This document shows, piece after piece, positions 21,880 through 35,631 of a DNA stretch of 64,000 nucleotides. A program made the position numbers and the translations under genes. Source of the DNA: Ectocarpus siliculosus. Lineage: Eukaryota > Sar > Phaeophyceae > Ectocarpales > Ectocarpaceae. The notes below the pieces were generated by a model. It saw only the letters and a list, made by a program, of their open reading frames with translations. It did no database searches and was not told where the DNA came from. The stretch covers positions 1,937,986 through 2,001,985 of the forward strand of contig FN649730.1 of the NCBI GenBank assembly GCA_000310025.1, given 5' to 3'. The stretch's first letter is position 1, and the number at the start of each line of letters is the position of its first letter.

Positions 21880-24800
21880 ATGTGGGCTCCCCGCCCCCTG
21901 GTGTGGCGGTGGGTAGCAACAACGGCCCATTGTCTGCTCCAGGTAACGCTATGCTTGCCGCGGGTTACATCAACAGCAACCGCAGCACTCACTATCGAGG
22001 TCAAAGCTGAGCAGCAGAAGAGAACGCTTGTCCCTCCCCAGGCGTGCCAGGAGCTCTCCCACCAGCAAGATATCGCCGCATCAGAGCACGACACTGTCAA
22101 GAATCGTAGTACTAGGGTGGCACCGGTTCCTCCACCTTCCTCGCCGTCGCCGTCCTCGTTGGACAGCTACTGGTCGGCGTCCGACTGCATGGACGTTTGG
22201 GCGTCTTGGACGGCCACCTTGCCCGCTTCTCTGCAGCCTACCTACGCGAACCGACAGCTATTGCAAGATCGCGCGGCGGACATGCGGGCACGAGGTGTGC
22301 GGGCACAAGATAGTAGCACCATGAATATGGACAGGAAAATAAAAACTAAAAACTGGAAGACCTGGTTTTCGGCGGAGATGTAGTAGGTGGTTGCCCCGCA
22401 CGGGCAGAGAACTCCCAGTCGTACTCTGTCGAAAGGGCTTGTGAGTGTGGTGGAGTCGTTCGTTCAGGGCCTCAGAAAAGCGGAAAGCCACCCCGGTCTA
22501 GCCATTTTTCGACTTGAGTCTTTCCGGGGACAGAGTAGTAGACACCTCGCCCCACACGGTGGGTCTCGTGTTGGCTGAACTCCTGCCTATGCAAGCCAAC
22601 CTCAATCCTCATGCCGATAAAAAAGGCCGACGACAACAAAAACCAGCAGGAGCAGTAAATATACAAGCGTCTTTGTTCCGGCCCCCGCGTATTTCTTCAT
22701 TGCAAGGATCGCCGTGTCTGGTGGAAGCGATAGTGAAGGCGGACGGAGTCGGGAGCATGACAATGCGACATCTTGCCGCAAAAATATTCGCGGAAGAGGT
22801 GGGGTGCGACTGGCTAACCCCGTCGCAGTGGGGGATGCCAGTAGCAGGAGACGGGAGCGGGGCATCCGTGTACTGCCATTCGGCAGCAACGTACGACGAG
22901 CAGCGTAGGGGTTTCGGAAACGCAACCAAGGACGAAGCGGAAATCATGGTTCATCGATGCTCCGTGGTGAACTGGCCGGAGTACTTTAACCTCAACGCTT
23001 CGTCGGTGGAGCTGCCGGCGAACTGCACGTTTCGCGTAGTGGAGGTGTGGTGCGGTATTGTCTAGCACGGTTGGTTGCATGTTTAGCATGCGCGATAGAT
23101 GCATGAGTGGGTGGCTTTGAGACAGCCGAACGGCATACGTCCGTAGATCAGGGACAGCATGGGTCCGGGGAAGGCGGCAGCTGATCGGTCGCTCGGATTT
23201 TCGACAAGTTGCAAGTCGACGACTTGGAACACCCCAATACCACAGCGGTTTCAGTCCGAACTGGGGTTCCGCCTACCCAAACAACGTGCATGAAAACGCA
23301 ATGCTTGCCGGATCGTGCGTGTACTTTGTTGTCAAGGCGGACACGTCCAGGAACCACGATCTCGAGATGGCCCTCAAAGAAACGGATGCCAACGGCTTCG
23401 ACAATCTCGGTTGGGATCGATTGAAGATTGTGCTTCGACAGCCGCACGCCAGCTCCAACTTCCTCGCAAGTCTGGGCTCATGGGACGGCTGGAAGCGAGA
23501 GGTCGTCCGTAAGGTCTTGCGTCAATTCAGGGAGAACTTCCACCAGTCCCCACGGCCATGGTAAGGCACGGGGCGGTGCAGTAGCGTGTACGAAGTACAT
23601 CCGGTTAGAAGTGGGCTTGAATTTGCTGTTTTCGTTGGATTAGGGTTTGGTTGCGCAGGATGGACAGCAGCGGGACAAGTGCCTGCAGCATAGACACGTG
23701 TCGGTGAACATACCCAAGGATGGGTCACGTTCAAACTGATTGCTTCGAAGCGTTTGCATGGGTGAATGCGTGCGGAGACCCCGTATACTGCTGTCGCAAA
23801 CACGTTGCTGTGGGGGTTGTTCGATACCTCCAGCTCATGATGTTTGGTGGTGCCCAGAGTTTAGGCCACACTCGTGAGGCCCAGATACAACAATATCCAA
23901 CTCGGCTGATACAGCAGCAAGAGCATCATCCCGGCAACACGACAACAACAATCACGACGGCGAGGCTTATGATGATGTCCCCATCGGAGACAAATCGCCA
24001 AGAAACCGCACAGTCTTGCTTTTACCGCCGAGAGACCTTACATATAGCACGGAGGCACGGACATATCTTGCTTCGCAAAGAGACCTTTGTGGGACTGAGA
24101 CCGTCGTGAGCACTGCTAAGAGCGAGACATGCAACACCTCGCTCTGTGAGACACATGCGCACGCCATGCGTTCATTCGTTTGCTACTTTTGGGAATCTAT
24201 CAGGTATAACGACGAACCGGAGTGTGGATACGAGGAGTCCGAGCTAAACTTTGCGCTGCACGTGCGCATGGGAGATAGACGAGAGTTGGAGGGGGTAACC
24301 CCCGAGTACTTCTCCCTGCTGGAAGGCTTCATGGCGACCGTAACGCAAGCGGTCGTGGAGAGAGAACAGGCCGCACCGATGTTTCACGTTTTTTCCGAGG
24401 CCCTGTACCCGTGCCCCTTCCCAGAGAACGCAACGTTCACTGAGTTCCCGTTTTGGCCGGTAGAGCGCGACCAGGTGAGCATGGCAGGGCAAGGCCTGAC
24501 CTTGGTAACACGGACGGGACGAATAACACGGACGGGACGTTCCGTGGAAAAATTGTACCTGGAATACTTGTGATCTCACGTTAGGACATTTCTGTGTAGA
24601 TCTAGGCTTGTCGACTTTCTGTATTTTCAGATTTAAGGGTAGATGCCGCTTGCTGCGTTGATCACCTGTAAACACCCAACCAAGCCATCTTTCCAACGGT
24701 ACCATGGCGCCAATACCAAAGCTTCCGCTATGATACAGTACTGTACCCTTGATTCGGCCTTTTTTGTAACCTGGCGGATCGGGTAATCCGGTCGACGTCA

Positions 24801-25406
24801 ACGTCAGACGCATGATCCGCTATCCCATCCACAAGAGGAAAACGATTGTTCTCGTCGATCCATGACGCACACGTAACCTCCCCATCTACGTCTTGTGAAG
24901 CGGGCGTGAGCCTTGTCGACGCTCTTCTGCCGGATTAGGTTGATGCCAACATGTCGCTCCACCGACTTTTCCCGGTGTCGCACGGAAAGGTTTCCGTCTG
25001 CCCGCGGAACGCGGCCGAACAAGACGGCCCGGCGTCGCGACCGGACACCTTTCGCGTGGAGGGCAGGCCCGTCCTCCTTCACCTCGGACGCAACGCCGCC
25101 GAGGCGCTGTCGTGCATGGTCCACGCCGACGGCTTGCTCATGGGGTGCTCGACCTTCGGCCAGCTGGCGGGGGTGCTCAACGGAGACGGGATCTCGTTCT
25201 TCTCCACCGAGTGCGGGGGGCACGGGGCCCCGCTGCAGTCCAAGATGATACCCCCCCTGGCCGTGGCAGAGAGGGGGCGGATGTGGGTCCCCATCGCAGG
25301 GTCTTGGCGAGATCCCGTTCTCAGGGCGAAGCACGTTTTTTCTGCGGTCTTGGATGAGCTGCTCAAGCGCAAGCAGGGCAGCACGCGGGGTGAGTCTCGC
25401 GCGTAA
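21880..25406 (+). CDS. type II membrane glycosyltransferase, fucosyltransferase-like
   Basis: Five exons (21880-22294, 22707-23044, 23181-23560, 24204-24474, 24990-25406). Every splice phase agrees and the total is 1821 nt, about 606 residues plus stop. After a short Arg-containing start there is a hydrophobic segment (about residues 12-38) that fits a Golgi signal anchor, then a Ser/Pro-rich stem (PPPSSPSPSS). The catalytic region shows GVGSMTMRHLAAKIFAEEVG early, LNFALHVRMGDR (the HxRxGD motif of alpha-1,2/1,6- and O-fucosyltransferases) in exon 4, and MVHADGLLMGCSTFGQLAGV in exon 5, matching the ADxLixSxSxFS donor-binding motif of that superfamily. It would transfer a sugar, probably fucose from GDP-fucose, onto cell-wall glycans or glycoproteins in the Golgi. 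Donor and acceptor are inferred. The start Met is chosen because it gives the signal anchor; the exon 5 acceptor is the least certain junction. Confidence 0.7.
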
Positions 25407-25894
25407 ATGTGCTTGCTGCCCCAAATTTTACAATGGTTAAGCAACCAAGAGGTTTCGCTGGTGTTCAGCACCGGCAGTTTTACGTTGTCATTGTTGGCGC
25501 GGCAAGCGAACAAAAAATACCAAATATATATATATATATATATGCGTTTCTGTCATGTCAGGCGAGTATCACCTGATGTGAACTTTCCATAAAATTGTGG
25601 TCGCCCTTGCATATGCACCGGCGTTTATATGTGCCATGTGTTGTTTCCACCGTTGTTTCGGTTCACGACAGGTTTCTGACTTTCGAGGTTCTGCTTTCAT
25701 GCTACAACAACTTCGAAGCAGCAGTTTGAATGGCAGGGAGACGTGTCACAGTCGTCACTTGTTGTTCTCGTCGACTTTTCAGCAAGGTTTGTTTCTTGTG
25801 GTGCCGGGGAAAATTATCTTCGCGAATCACTTGTTTTCTTTTACTTGGACTGTACCGATTGTTGGATCGGAGGACCGAAGTGTTGAATAGCGGT
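25407..25894. other. 3' flank of the glycosyltransferase gene
   Basis: No supported gene. A (TA)n microsatellite lies at about 25524-25542. Confidence 0.45.
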
Positions 25895-26175
25895 CGGTGT
25901 CGTGCGTATGGCATGGGGTTGCAATTGTTAGGGAAATATGGAATAAAGGTATGTCATGGATTTTAGTTTACGCCCAAATGCCGCCGGAGGAGTGACAGGT
26001 GGGGGTTGCAGTTGTTGGGGAAATAAGGAAAAGGTAGGTCGTGGATTTAGTTTACACCGTCACGGTGTCGAGCGCATGGCACGGGGTTGCAATTGATGGG
26101 GAAATAGGGAGAAATTTATGTCTTGGGTTTAGTTTACATCCATGCCGGCGAGGAGTGAGAGGTGGCGATTGCAAT
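25895..26175 (+). repeat. minisatellite, about 82-bp unit, roughly 4 copies
   Basis: The phrase GGGGTTGCAATTG starts near 25915, 26002, 26083 and, degenerated, 26165. It is followed by GGGAAATA, then a purine-rich stretch, then TGGATTTAGTTTAC. Spacing is 87, 81 and 82 bases. Copies are diverged. Confidence 0.7.
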
Positions 26176-29100
26176 GTTGGCACCTTGATGAAGAGTTTCA
26201 CCCCGTTTTTCATTTGAAAAGTGATACCAGAAACAAGTAAATACAACTGGCTCTCAACCACTGAAACTTGGTTCGGTTCGGAGAGGAGCGTTACATGCGA
26301 CTTCCTTTTGAGGTCAATGTTGTTGTGTGTCGTTTTCCCATACCTGTGCGCATATGGCACAGCCATGATTTTTTAGCACAGTTACGTTTCTTGCATTTTC
26401 TTTGGAGCATTACCATGGGAGCAACAGAGGAAGGTACATCGTGTGATACCGATCTACTGAGGGTTTCGGGGTTCGAGGGTTGGGTACGAGGCCTTGGGGT
26501 CCATGCATCGTGCCAATTGACAGTTGGGCCAGAGCCTCCCCTCGATGGAGGACGCTCATGCTCACTAAGACGATATGTATATGATGTGAACGTCAGAAGT
26601 GTCTTGAGTCAACGCTTCCTTGCGTCGATCTCGTGACAAAAAAATGAGGGCATACGGGCAGGAAGGTTTATTCAACGGTTTTTGTGTTGGGACCTTTGCA
26701 GTGTGGGCCGTGTTCAGTCTGTCCGTGTGCGATCGTTGAGTTTTTTGTCGATACGAGGCAGGGAAAGGAGACTGGAAATGTTTTTTTTTGCGTGGTAGGT
26801 TGTTCTCTCTTTCACGAAGCATGCTGCACAGGTGCCTGCATGTACTTGCTGCCCTCATTGTCGCTGTCTGTTTGGTCTAGATTTAATTGATGTATTAGTC
26901 TAGACCCCACCTTGCAATAAGAAATAGCCTATAAAAGATACTAATGTACACTGCTGTTGTTATGAAAATGCCGACGGTAGAGTTGCTTGTTGTTTTGTTT
27001 GCCTCCTCGCCTCCTCTGTCCTCCCTTTGTGCGCTGTTTTCATGTCCGTACACTATATTCACTCCAGCAGCATCACCCCCCCCCCTGTCCCACTCTATGC
27101 CAAAATGGATGGTTGCCGACTGCAGCTTACTGCTGTCTGGAGTGCGGTCTGTATAACACCATGGCATGTACAGCAGGCACGGAACGAGAAGTTGGGCACG
27201 AAGCTACCTGCTGTCTGAAGTGCTGTCACAATGCCCCCGCGGACAGTGAAAAAGAACCAACCAAAGCCATCATTGTATTTGACTATCGCCCGAATCGATC
27301 CGATCGTCTGTGTTAGGCACAGCAGTATAAACATCGACACTGGCTACTGTAGCAATCGTTCCACATTGAAGGGTTCTTCCACGACGCAGGTACCCAAATG
27401 AGGCGCGCGGGGTATATATGGAGATAATGTAAGGAAGATGAAATTGAGCAACCATGGGGTTTCATGCAATATCGACGATATGTATGCCAGACTTTATTTT
27501 GCTGCTTCCCGCGCGCGTGATGTCACTTTACAAAAGGATCAGACTTCCCTCGCAGCCTCGCTTCCCGCCCCGTTCATTGACTGGGGGGCGGGGGGGCAAT
27601 CATTCCCCCTGCAGTTGTAAGCTACGGATCATGCGCCAACCTACACCGCAGGATCAATGTAATTCCGGCGGGAGGAAATTTATGATGTGGCGTTGTGTCA
27701 AACCATCGCGGCAGAGACCGCAGTATGATTCCCGGTCGATTCTTGACCCACCTACAGGGATATGGTCCTCTTCGGCGAATCGCATTCATTGTAGGCGTGA
27801 GCCGCAGCGGCGCTATCGGATCATCGTTGTACATGACCTCGCGACCTATCGTCTAGTCTATACGGAGTATTTATTTCCGGCGTGTGCGCGTCTAATATAA
27901 CGAACAAACAGAATCTGCAAAAAAATGCATATTTGCCTCCCACCTGACTCGGCCCTCCTGTCTTTGGTCATTGTGTCTTTCTGAAGCACATACTGCTGTA
28001 GGAGAGTCTCAGTTCTCGGACTCTGCCACACGCATGTGCGCCGCATCCGAGTTCCAACAACCACCGTCCGCGTTTGCACTCTATCTACTGCACTACTGTA
28101 TGTACAGCCACGGAGTTTATATGTGTGTGTTTATCTGTCCATCTATTCTGGCGTACGTACCAACTGGTCAGTCACACAAGAGGAAGGTCAAGCACTAAAG
28201 ATTACGATTTCGCTTCCCCATTACTTGTTTGCACAGGCTACAGCAGGTACAACTGCTGCTGCTGTGAAACAAAAAGGAACCCAACTCGTTCTTTGGAGGC
28301 CACAGTCAGTCCCAACAACTGCAAACGTCCAAGATTTCGAAAACCCGCCTTGTTCATGTGCGGGGAGAACTTGCACAGAAAAGATACCCCTTCTTTCTGG
28401 CAATTTCTGGTCAATCGCCGGAAAAATAAATCTGTCCGTCGCGTGGTCGGACTAAATATGTGCATCGTTCAGTAAATAATCTCGGGATCGACGTTAGTCC
28501 GATTCGCCCGATCTCCCATACATTTGGGAGGTTTGATAGTTCGCCAATATGCGCAGCGCCCACCCGCACCGGTCACAACTGAGCTTACACGTTCCTCTTC
28601 CCCTTTTCGAAGGGGGTGTCTAACGCATCTCCAACGTGCTAAACGAAACCGACCGGGCATACAGCAGTCAGTGTAGTTTACTTCGAGAGGGGCTTCGGTG
28701 AAGGGCACTTTGCTGAAACCGTTTCTACGGCATCTACGGTACCTACCCGCGCACGACCCGTCATATCTTGATATACAGTACCAAGAGGTCGACGAACCAG
28801 CCTGCGTTGGAGCTTGCACCAACGCTCCGGAAGGAGACAACGGTCTTCCTTCTTCGAGAAGGTGAGGACGCGGTATCTATTGTTCGATGCATGCGTACTT
28901 GTGACCGCAGCTACAAGCTAGAATATGAGTTCTACGAAGTGGACGAGTCTACTCTGCTAGCTTGCACTGTATTAGTGGCTCTGCCTCCTACTTTCTCGTT
29001 CTCACACGCTGTTTGGCTTCCTTAAAAATCCATCTGCAGTGAGTGCCCAAGAAATTGATGTTGTCACACCCACCACCAACCTTGTGGACCACTAAACGGA

Positions 29101-29471
29101 GACAGACGGGCAGCATAAGGTAGAAGGGGTCACCGGGAACAGTCGAAAGTACTCTTTGTTCAAGTGCCTGCGGTGCGCAGCGACAGGAGAATCAGTCTAC
29201 TGTACCTCTACGCTGGCGCCCTGTTGCGCGCCGAGAGGAAACTATAATACTGTACAGTCGATGCATTTGATGCGATCAATCGTACGAGCTCATCGGGTTA
29301 TATCCCACGAACAAGTCGTGTACGCCTTGTTTTGCCACCCACGCACTCCATTGACTAGCCTACACCATAAATGTGCGGCGGTACGCGCTGACCGGGATCT
29401 ATGAATACGATCGATCGTCCCGCTTTCCCTGTAACTTTACCTGACGGCGACGACGAGCCGAGGGAGACAAG
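26176..29471. other. intergenic stretch upstream of the synthetase gene
   Basis: No supported gene over 3.3 kb. Open frames are short and motif-free. The 5' region of the synthetase gene, including its promoter and any non-coding first exon, should lie in the right part, but no promoter element can be assigned from sequence alone. Confidence 0.4.
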
Positions 29472-32400
29472 ATGACCCCGGTTCCCAGCGACGGCCGCGG
29501 TGGGGATGACTCCTACCAGCACGTGAGTGGAGGGCCGTGAACAAAAGTGTTGTCGTGCAAAAGAGCTTTCCGCACTCAGGTTATGACCGTACGTGCAGAT
29601 GTTCCCCGTTGCGGTGGTACGTACGAAATGGAAAGCCGATCGTTGTTCAACGGACCGCTCTCGCTACTACCCAGGTATCCACGCGGAGCTCGGGTACCTT
29701 TCTCCAGGCGATCGCTCGATCCATCAACAAAATACCCGAAGATCAAGTTTTCGGCCGTTGGTACAACAGCAAGGGACAAGTGGAATCTACTCGAACCTTT
29801 CATGGCGTCTGGGTGGCAAGCGGCGAGGTGATACTCCTGTCAATATATGTACATCACTGTGAATCATACCACGATCACATGCACAAGGTTTTTACTTTCG
29901 AAAGATATATCAAAATCGAATCAAATGCGACGATCATACACGAGGTTTTCACTTTTGCAATATCAACTTTATGACTCACTGAAAAATCCATGGCATTGTG
30001 TGCGAAAATGCCATTAATTGCAAATTGGGCGATGACACAAATTTGTGACCACCTACTACGTTGGGACAACCCCTCTATCCTTCGGTGTAGTCAAGTCCTC
30101 GGAGTTTAACTTTCGTGCTCTCACGCGTAGAGATACGTGGTTGTATGTGCTCTTCCTCATGCGGATGTCCGGCGGGTGCACGAGAGGTCGATTCTCCGCG
30201 ATCCCGTTTTTTCCAATGAAGCAATGCCTTGCCTGCACGAATCGAATTTTACAAGGACCAACGTGTGTCCTTCCACTCGAATGGTGACCAACGAGGATCA
30301 AAGAAAGCTGTCGACATGGGAATGAATATTCGAGGAGATGGATACGTCCCGAGGCCAGCCGTTCTAGGTTCTTGAGTACAAAACAAATCTACCTGGTGCC
30401 GATAAGAGTTGCTGTCGTGCCGGTAGGATACCTTCTTCGCTCATTTTCAGGTTGACTTTCATTCCGGTCGACCATGCGCTCTCAAAGACTTCGGTTTCGG
30501 AGATACGAGTGCAAGCGAAGTGGATACTGTGTGAGGATTGGGGCAGAATATTTCTCGTCGTTCGCTCGCCAGGTCTTTGTATCCTGCTTGAGTACAATAG
30601 GAGCCCGGAAATAAGAGACGTCAGTTTCAGGTCGACACCAGAAAGGGTCGTTTCCCGGGAAGAACCTTTTCCATCGACCCCCGCCCGTGCGTAGTTGTAG
30701 GTATCCTGGGTAGCGAGGCCCAAGCTTTAGACCGTCTCTATGGTTTCTTCTTGCCCCCCTCCCTCAGATTGCGCATCTCCTTCGAGTGGAGTGGGGCCTG
30801 AGCAAGGGCGACCGAGTCGTGCTGGCGTTCGATTTCGGCCTGCGCTTCTTCGCGGTCTTCCTTGGCTGCCTGAGAGCCGGCATCATCGCCGTGCCGGTGT
30901 ACCCGCCCAACCCGGCCACGCTCAAGAGGTCTCTCAAAAAGCTGCAGCTTATCGTCGACAGCTGTGCACCCAAGATGGTCCTCGTGTGCCCGCTCGTCAA
31001 CAAGCTCCGCCTGGCGTCGAAGCTGCGGGCGGTGGCGACGGGGAAAAGCGGCTGGCCGGACTTGCCATACCACTGCCCCGACGTCAAAGAGGAGAATATT
31101 CCCACCGGTGGCATGTCTTCTGCTACCGTTGGGTGGAGGAGTGGTGGTGGCAAGTCGGCGGACGTCAAAAGGACGCGGCCGAGCTTCGACGACCCGACCA
31201 TCAAGCCGCAAGACGTGGCCTTCCTGCAGTTCACCTCAGGGAGCACCTCCGATCCGAAGGGGGTCATGCTCACGTACGGCAACCTCACTCACAATATCGG
31301 AGTCATCGTCAACTCCTCGAACGCGGTGAGACACTAAGAAATCAAATATCTGCGCCTTGCTATGTACGATTTCATGTACTCGTGAAATCCGCAATGTCCG
31401 TTGTTCACTACCCGAAAAGAGGAATAGAATGCCTGACCCCTGCGCCATCCAGTCGATCGAGCGAATGAATGTGGTTGGGCACACCGAAAGCGAGTCTTGT
31501 CTGGTATTATCGAGGCTGTTTTGTCTTCTCACCGATGTATGCTGATGGCCTATCGCGCCTGTAGTGGTAAAGGCTTGCTATCTAGCCGGTGTTCAGCGGT
31601 GTATCGATGAGAAAACGTATTCAAGTCGACTTTTTCCGGGAAAAGCCCAGAAATCGCGTAGTAGAAGGAGTTCAGGAAGATGGGCCTTTTCGATCGCGGA
31701 CTCCTGGTCATTCTTTCCTTCTCTTGTCCTGCAACACTGAGTTTGAGCGAGCAGCACTCGCAACTTCTTCGACGTTCGCACCCGAAATCCCCACCTACTA
31801 CGCCGCGCGCCGTGCAGCAAATCGCCGAACGAGGGGGGGTCGCGGATGGCCAACGTACCTGGTTCTCCTGGCTGCCGACCTTCCACGACATGGGGCTCAT
31901 CCAGGGAACTCTGACGCCATTCGTCGCCGGATGGACGGCCGCGTACTGCTCTCCCATCACCTTCATGCGACGGCCTCTGGTTTGGCTGGAACTCATGTCC
32001 AAGGAAAAGTCGCAGATGACGGCTGCTCCAGACTTCGCGTTCCGACTCTGCGTGCGGAAGTGGTGAGAGATATTCAACTGAACATATGTTTATGAGGCAA
32101 GAACACGGCAGCAAGAGTGTGATATTTTCGCAGAAGAGCACATCACCTGCCGACAAGTGACATGGTTTCGACCAGCAAATGCATCGCGACCGGGTGGAAC
32201 CGTTGCAAGTGTATTTTCCCTCGTTTTCCCCGAACTGGAGGTGCGGGAGCGTTTTTTTTGTGCCGGAGACGTTTCGACTGTCAGACTTACGTTCGTCGAT
32301 CGTTCGTCCCCCCGCTTCACCCCTAGGGAGGAGATGTCGCCAGAGAACCGGACGGCACTACACCTGGACCTGAAGCACATCATGTTCATGCAGAACGCCG

Positions 32401-35400
32401 CCGAGCCCGTCCGCGCTAGCACTGTAAGTGTGACCGATTTGTCGGCGACAATTGGTGGTACCACCGTTGGCTCAGCTCGAAAATTCTTCCCTCGCTTCAA
32501 GTCCTGCAGTGCCCCCTATCGTTGTTGTCGTTGTCGTTGGTTGTTGTTGTTGTTGGTACCAAAATCCTCTAGGGCTTTTATCAAGTACCTCCTACTGTCT
32601 GGCCTTGCAAGGCAAAGAAATGGACCTCCTTCGTCACCCTTCGTCCGAAACAAGGCAGTTACATAATCACGACAGCAACAGCGACCCTGAATCAGAGTTC
32701 GAATACCGCACAGGAAGAAAATGAGTGAATTCCACAGCAACTGCACAATATCAAGACGAGGGGTAGGCAAGGATGAACCCGACAGTACTCCAGCATGTAT
32801 ATCCCTCCGCCTTAAATTGGCGTCTAACCGTCAACAGAATCCACACCTTAGGATGTTACACAGGAAGTCAAAAGAAGCACACGAAGCTGTACATATTTGT
32901 TTTCGGCATAGGGAGCAGCTACACGAAAACGAAAACGACAGGGCGAAAGCGAGACGAATCCCCAACAAGCACCACAACAACTCATTCTTGATCCGCTCCG
33001 TGGAAGGTTCGCGACTTCGCCGAAGCCTTCGCTGCCGTGGGCCTGCCGGGATACGCCTCCAATGCGGCGTACGGCCTCGCCGAACACACTGTCGGATGCG
33101 CGTCCTCCAGCTCTAATCCGGGAGGAGGGAGCTTGAGACACATACCTGACGAGCGGCTGCAGGCTTCCGGGGATATTCACTTCTCGGCCGGCCTCCACAT
33201 GGATGTGAGACCTAGTCAAAGCGTTTGTCTTCAACGTAATGCCGCCCTTACGAACGTTGGCGGTAGATAATGCTGTTACTTTTGTTGCCGTAGGTTCTTG
33301 ACGTCTCTATCAAGGGCATAGTAAATCCAATCTTTTGGTGTTAGGGGATTGGGGAACTGGGAGATTTTGAAGCACTTTCTCGGGGCTCAAGCAAGAAGGC
33401 GGGCAGACTTTGGCGTGAAAACGTGTTCTGATTCGAAGCGCATGCACAGGGCCGCAACATATGGTACAAGACATGCAAGCACGAGTACATGCAGTCTCTG
33501 CGGAAGTCACACAACAATGACTACCGCTGTTCATCCTTTGATGTCGTCTATAGCATCAACATGTAGCTCTTTTAACAGAAAGGGACAACCGTGGACTTGG
33601 CCCGGTTTAGGTTTCAGTTTACTCCCGTGTTACCTGCCTGCACACCAGCAGGCCCGTCCACACCAGCGTTGTAGCCATCTCCGCCCTGAATCCCCGACCG
33701 TCCCTGACAATGAAGTACAGAGTCCTGACCAGACCATGCCTCTCGTCCGCCCCGGAACGACCAACGGCACTATGTGGGGTGGGCCTGGTGCTGTTAATCT
33801 TTCGCGTCTTAACAGATCAAGATCGTCGATCCCGAGACCTGCCGGGAAGTTCCCACTGGGGAGACGGGGGAGATGTGGGTATCGTCGGACTCTGTCGCTG
33901 CGGGCTACTGGGGCAAGCCCGAGCTGACCCAGGGGACCTTCCGTGCACGGATCAAGTGTGACAGTGCCGACGGGTGAGGCTATATCAGAGAGAGCAGATT
34001 GCCACAGCCTTGGCGTTGTTCCCGTCTCACTCTGAGGCAGCCATACTTGTTGGGGTACACAGCACGAGTTCGCCCATACATGTATCAATACCTGTCTGTG
34101 GATATATAGAACAATATTGCAAAATCTGTTCTATATGGAAGGCCACGATCGCTTGCCGGTGTGCGGGGTGGTTGCGCTTGCTCATATCCCGCAGAGCTCG
34201 TTTCCCACACCACATCGAATCCCAGGTCTCCTCCCCCTCCGTGGGCCAATTCGGAGTTTCTACGCACCGGAGACCTATGCCGTGTCGACGCCGAAGGCCT
34301 TCTCTACGTCGAAGGCCGCCTAAAAGACCTCGTCATCGTTGCTGGGCGCAACATCTACCCTCAGGTGAACGTAGTCCAGGTTGTGAACATATACGTATAC
34401 GTTGATTTTGCGTTGTTCATGGATGCACTGCGTCTTGAGTGTCGCTCGATGATTTTTCCCAGTCAACGTGCTCTTTCTGCATTCAAGTTCAAGGCCGAAA
34501 CATTGATGGTGTTTCGGTAGACCCCCGGCGTTCCTACGAGCGCGAAAGGATTTTCTCGCAGTTGTTGCAAATATCTCGCCGGCCGCCCCCGATTATGGAT
34601 ACCATCCTACACCGTTGCTCTGCGTGCAGGACATTGAGTTCGTCGCCCAAGATGCGTCTCCTCTGGTCCGCCCAGGTTGCATTGCGGTCTTCTCGGAGAC
34701 AGAACTCGGCGGCGGCTTAGAGGTGAGTTTCAGGCTATTGACACGACGTGTTAGGGCACCGGAAGGGGTGTCTTGTTCCACTCCACTTCGGGTTTGGCCT
34801 AAAATTTCAACGTGACTGCACTACTAATGTAATCTGCATCACATTGCTGTGGCTGAAACATGAGGTAACTTCAGGGGGCCAAGACACTTATACCGGTTTG
34901 TTGGGGCGGAATGACCTCTGATCCGTGAGCCAACGGTTTTGATTTGCTGATTCACAGATCGTAATGGAGGTGCGAAGCGTGTCCAAGAAGAACACACATG
35001 CGGTCACGGAAGCGCTGGAAGCCGTGCGCCGCAGCGTCATGAGCGAATCGGGACTCGCACCTTCCAGGGTGGTGAGTGCATTGTTTTCGTCGCAAAACAA
35101 GTGGTTTCAACATTCATCACATGTAGTTGAGGCAATCGAAAGAGTCATTACACACGAAGTGGCACGGGAATACTTGTCGAAATGCGTAGTTGATACTGGA
35201 CTAACGTCGCAAACGGATCCCGCCGGAGTTTAGCTGAAGTTGTTTGTTCGCGTCTACGCACGAACGGTCACGCTCAATATCTTGCCAGCGAAACACGCGC
35301 CTGCCCCCTGCTGCATCGCTGTCCGTGTTCGCCACAAAACGTGGAACAGGTCGCCATCAAAGAGAGAACGATTCCGAAGACTACCTCCGGAAAGATTCAG

Positions 35401-35631
35401 CGACGCAAGACGAGAGCGGCGCTCCACGCGGGTGCCCTAGAGGTGGTGCAGGAGCTTCGTTTCGATCCCGTAGAAACGCCCCCCCCTGCTGTTCGTGGCC
35501 CCACTCCGCTGAGCGACCGTGAGGAGTCATCGTCCACAGCACCCACTGCCGTACCTGCTGCAGAAAGGGCGCTCCATCGTGCGTCCTCTTCAAAACTCTC
35601 GCCTCAAACGGCTGACGGCAACACGAGCATG
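29472..35631 (+). other. adenylation (FAAL-type) part of the synthetase
   Basis: Eleven exons, nearly all phase 0. Motifs in order: an N-terminal TFLQAIARSI helix; VYPPNPATLKRS; the ATP-binding loop FTSGSTSDPKGVMLTYGN (31231-31284); WLPTFHDMGLIQG; PITFMRRPLVWLELMSK; NAAEPVRAST; YGLAEHTVG; GEMWVSSDSVAAGYWGKPE; FLRTGDLCRVDAEGLLYVEG then RLKDLVIVAGRNIYPQ; and IPKTTSGKIQRR, which carries the C-terminal catalytic Lys. HDMGLIQG, the LRTGDL...GRLKDL...GRN-YPQ block and KTTSGK are typical of fatty-acyl-AMP ligases rather than acyl-CoA synthetases. The domain should form acyl-AMP and hand the acyl group to a carrier instead of CoA (family knowledge). The start ATG 29472 gives a short polar leader whose phase fits exon 2; a further upstream exon cannot be excluded. 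Confidence 0.9.

Noticed and set aside
30740-31468. 242-codon frame and a 174-codon antisense frame over the adenylation exon
   Set aside because: Both are shadows of the 30768-31325 exon, which encodes the ATP-binding loop in another frame with correct splice borders.
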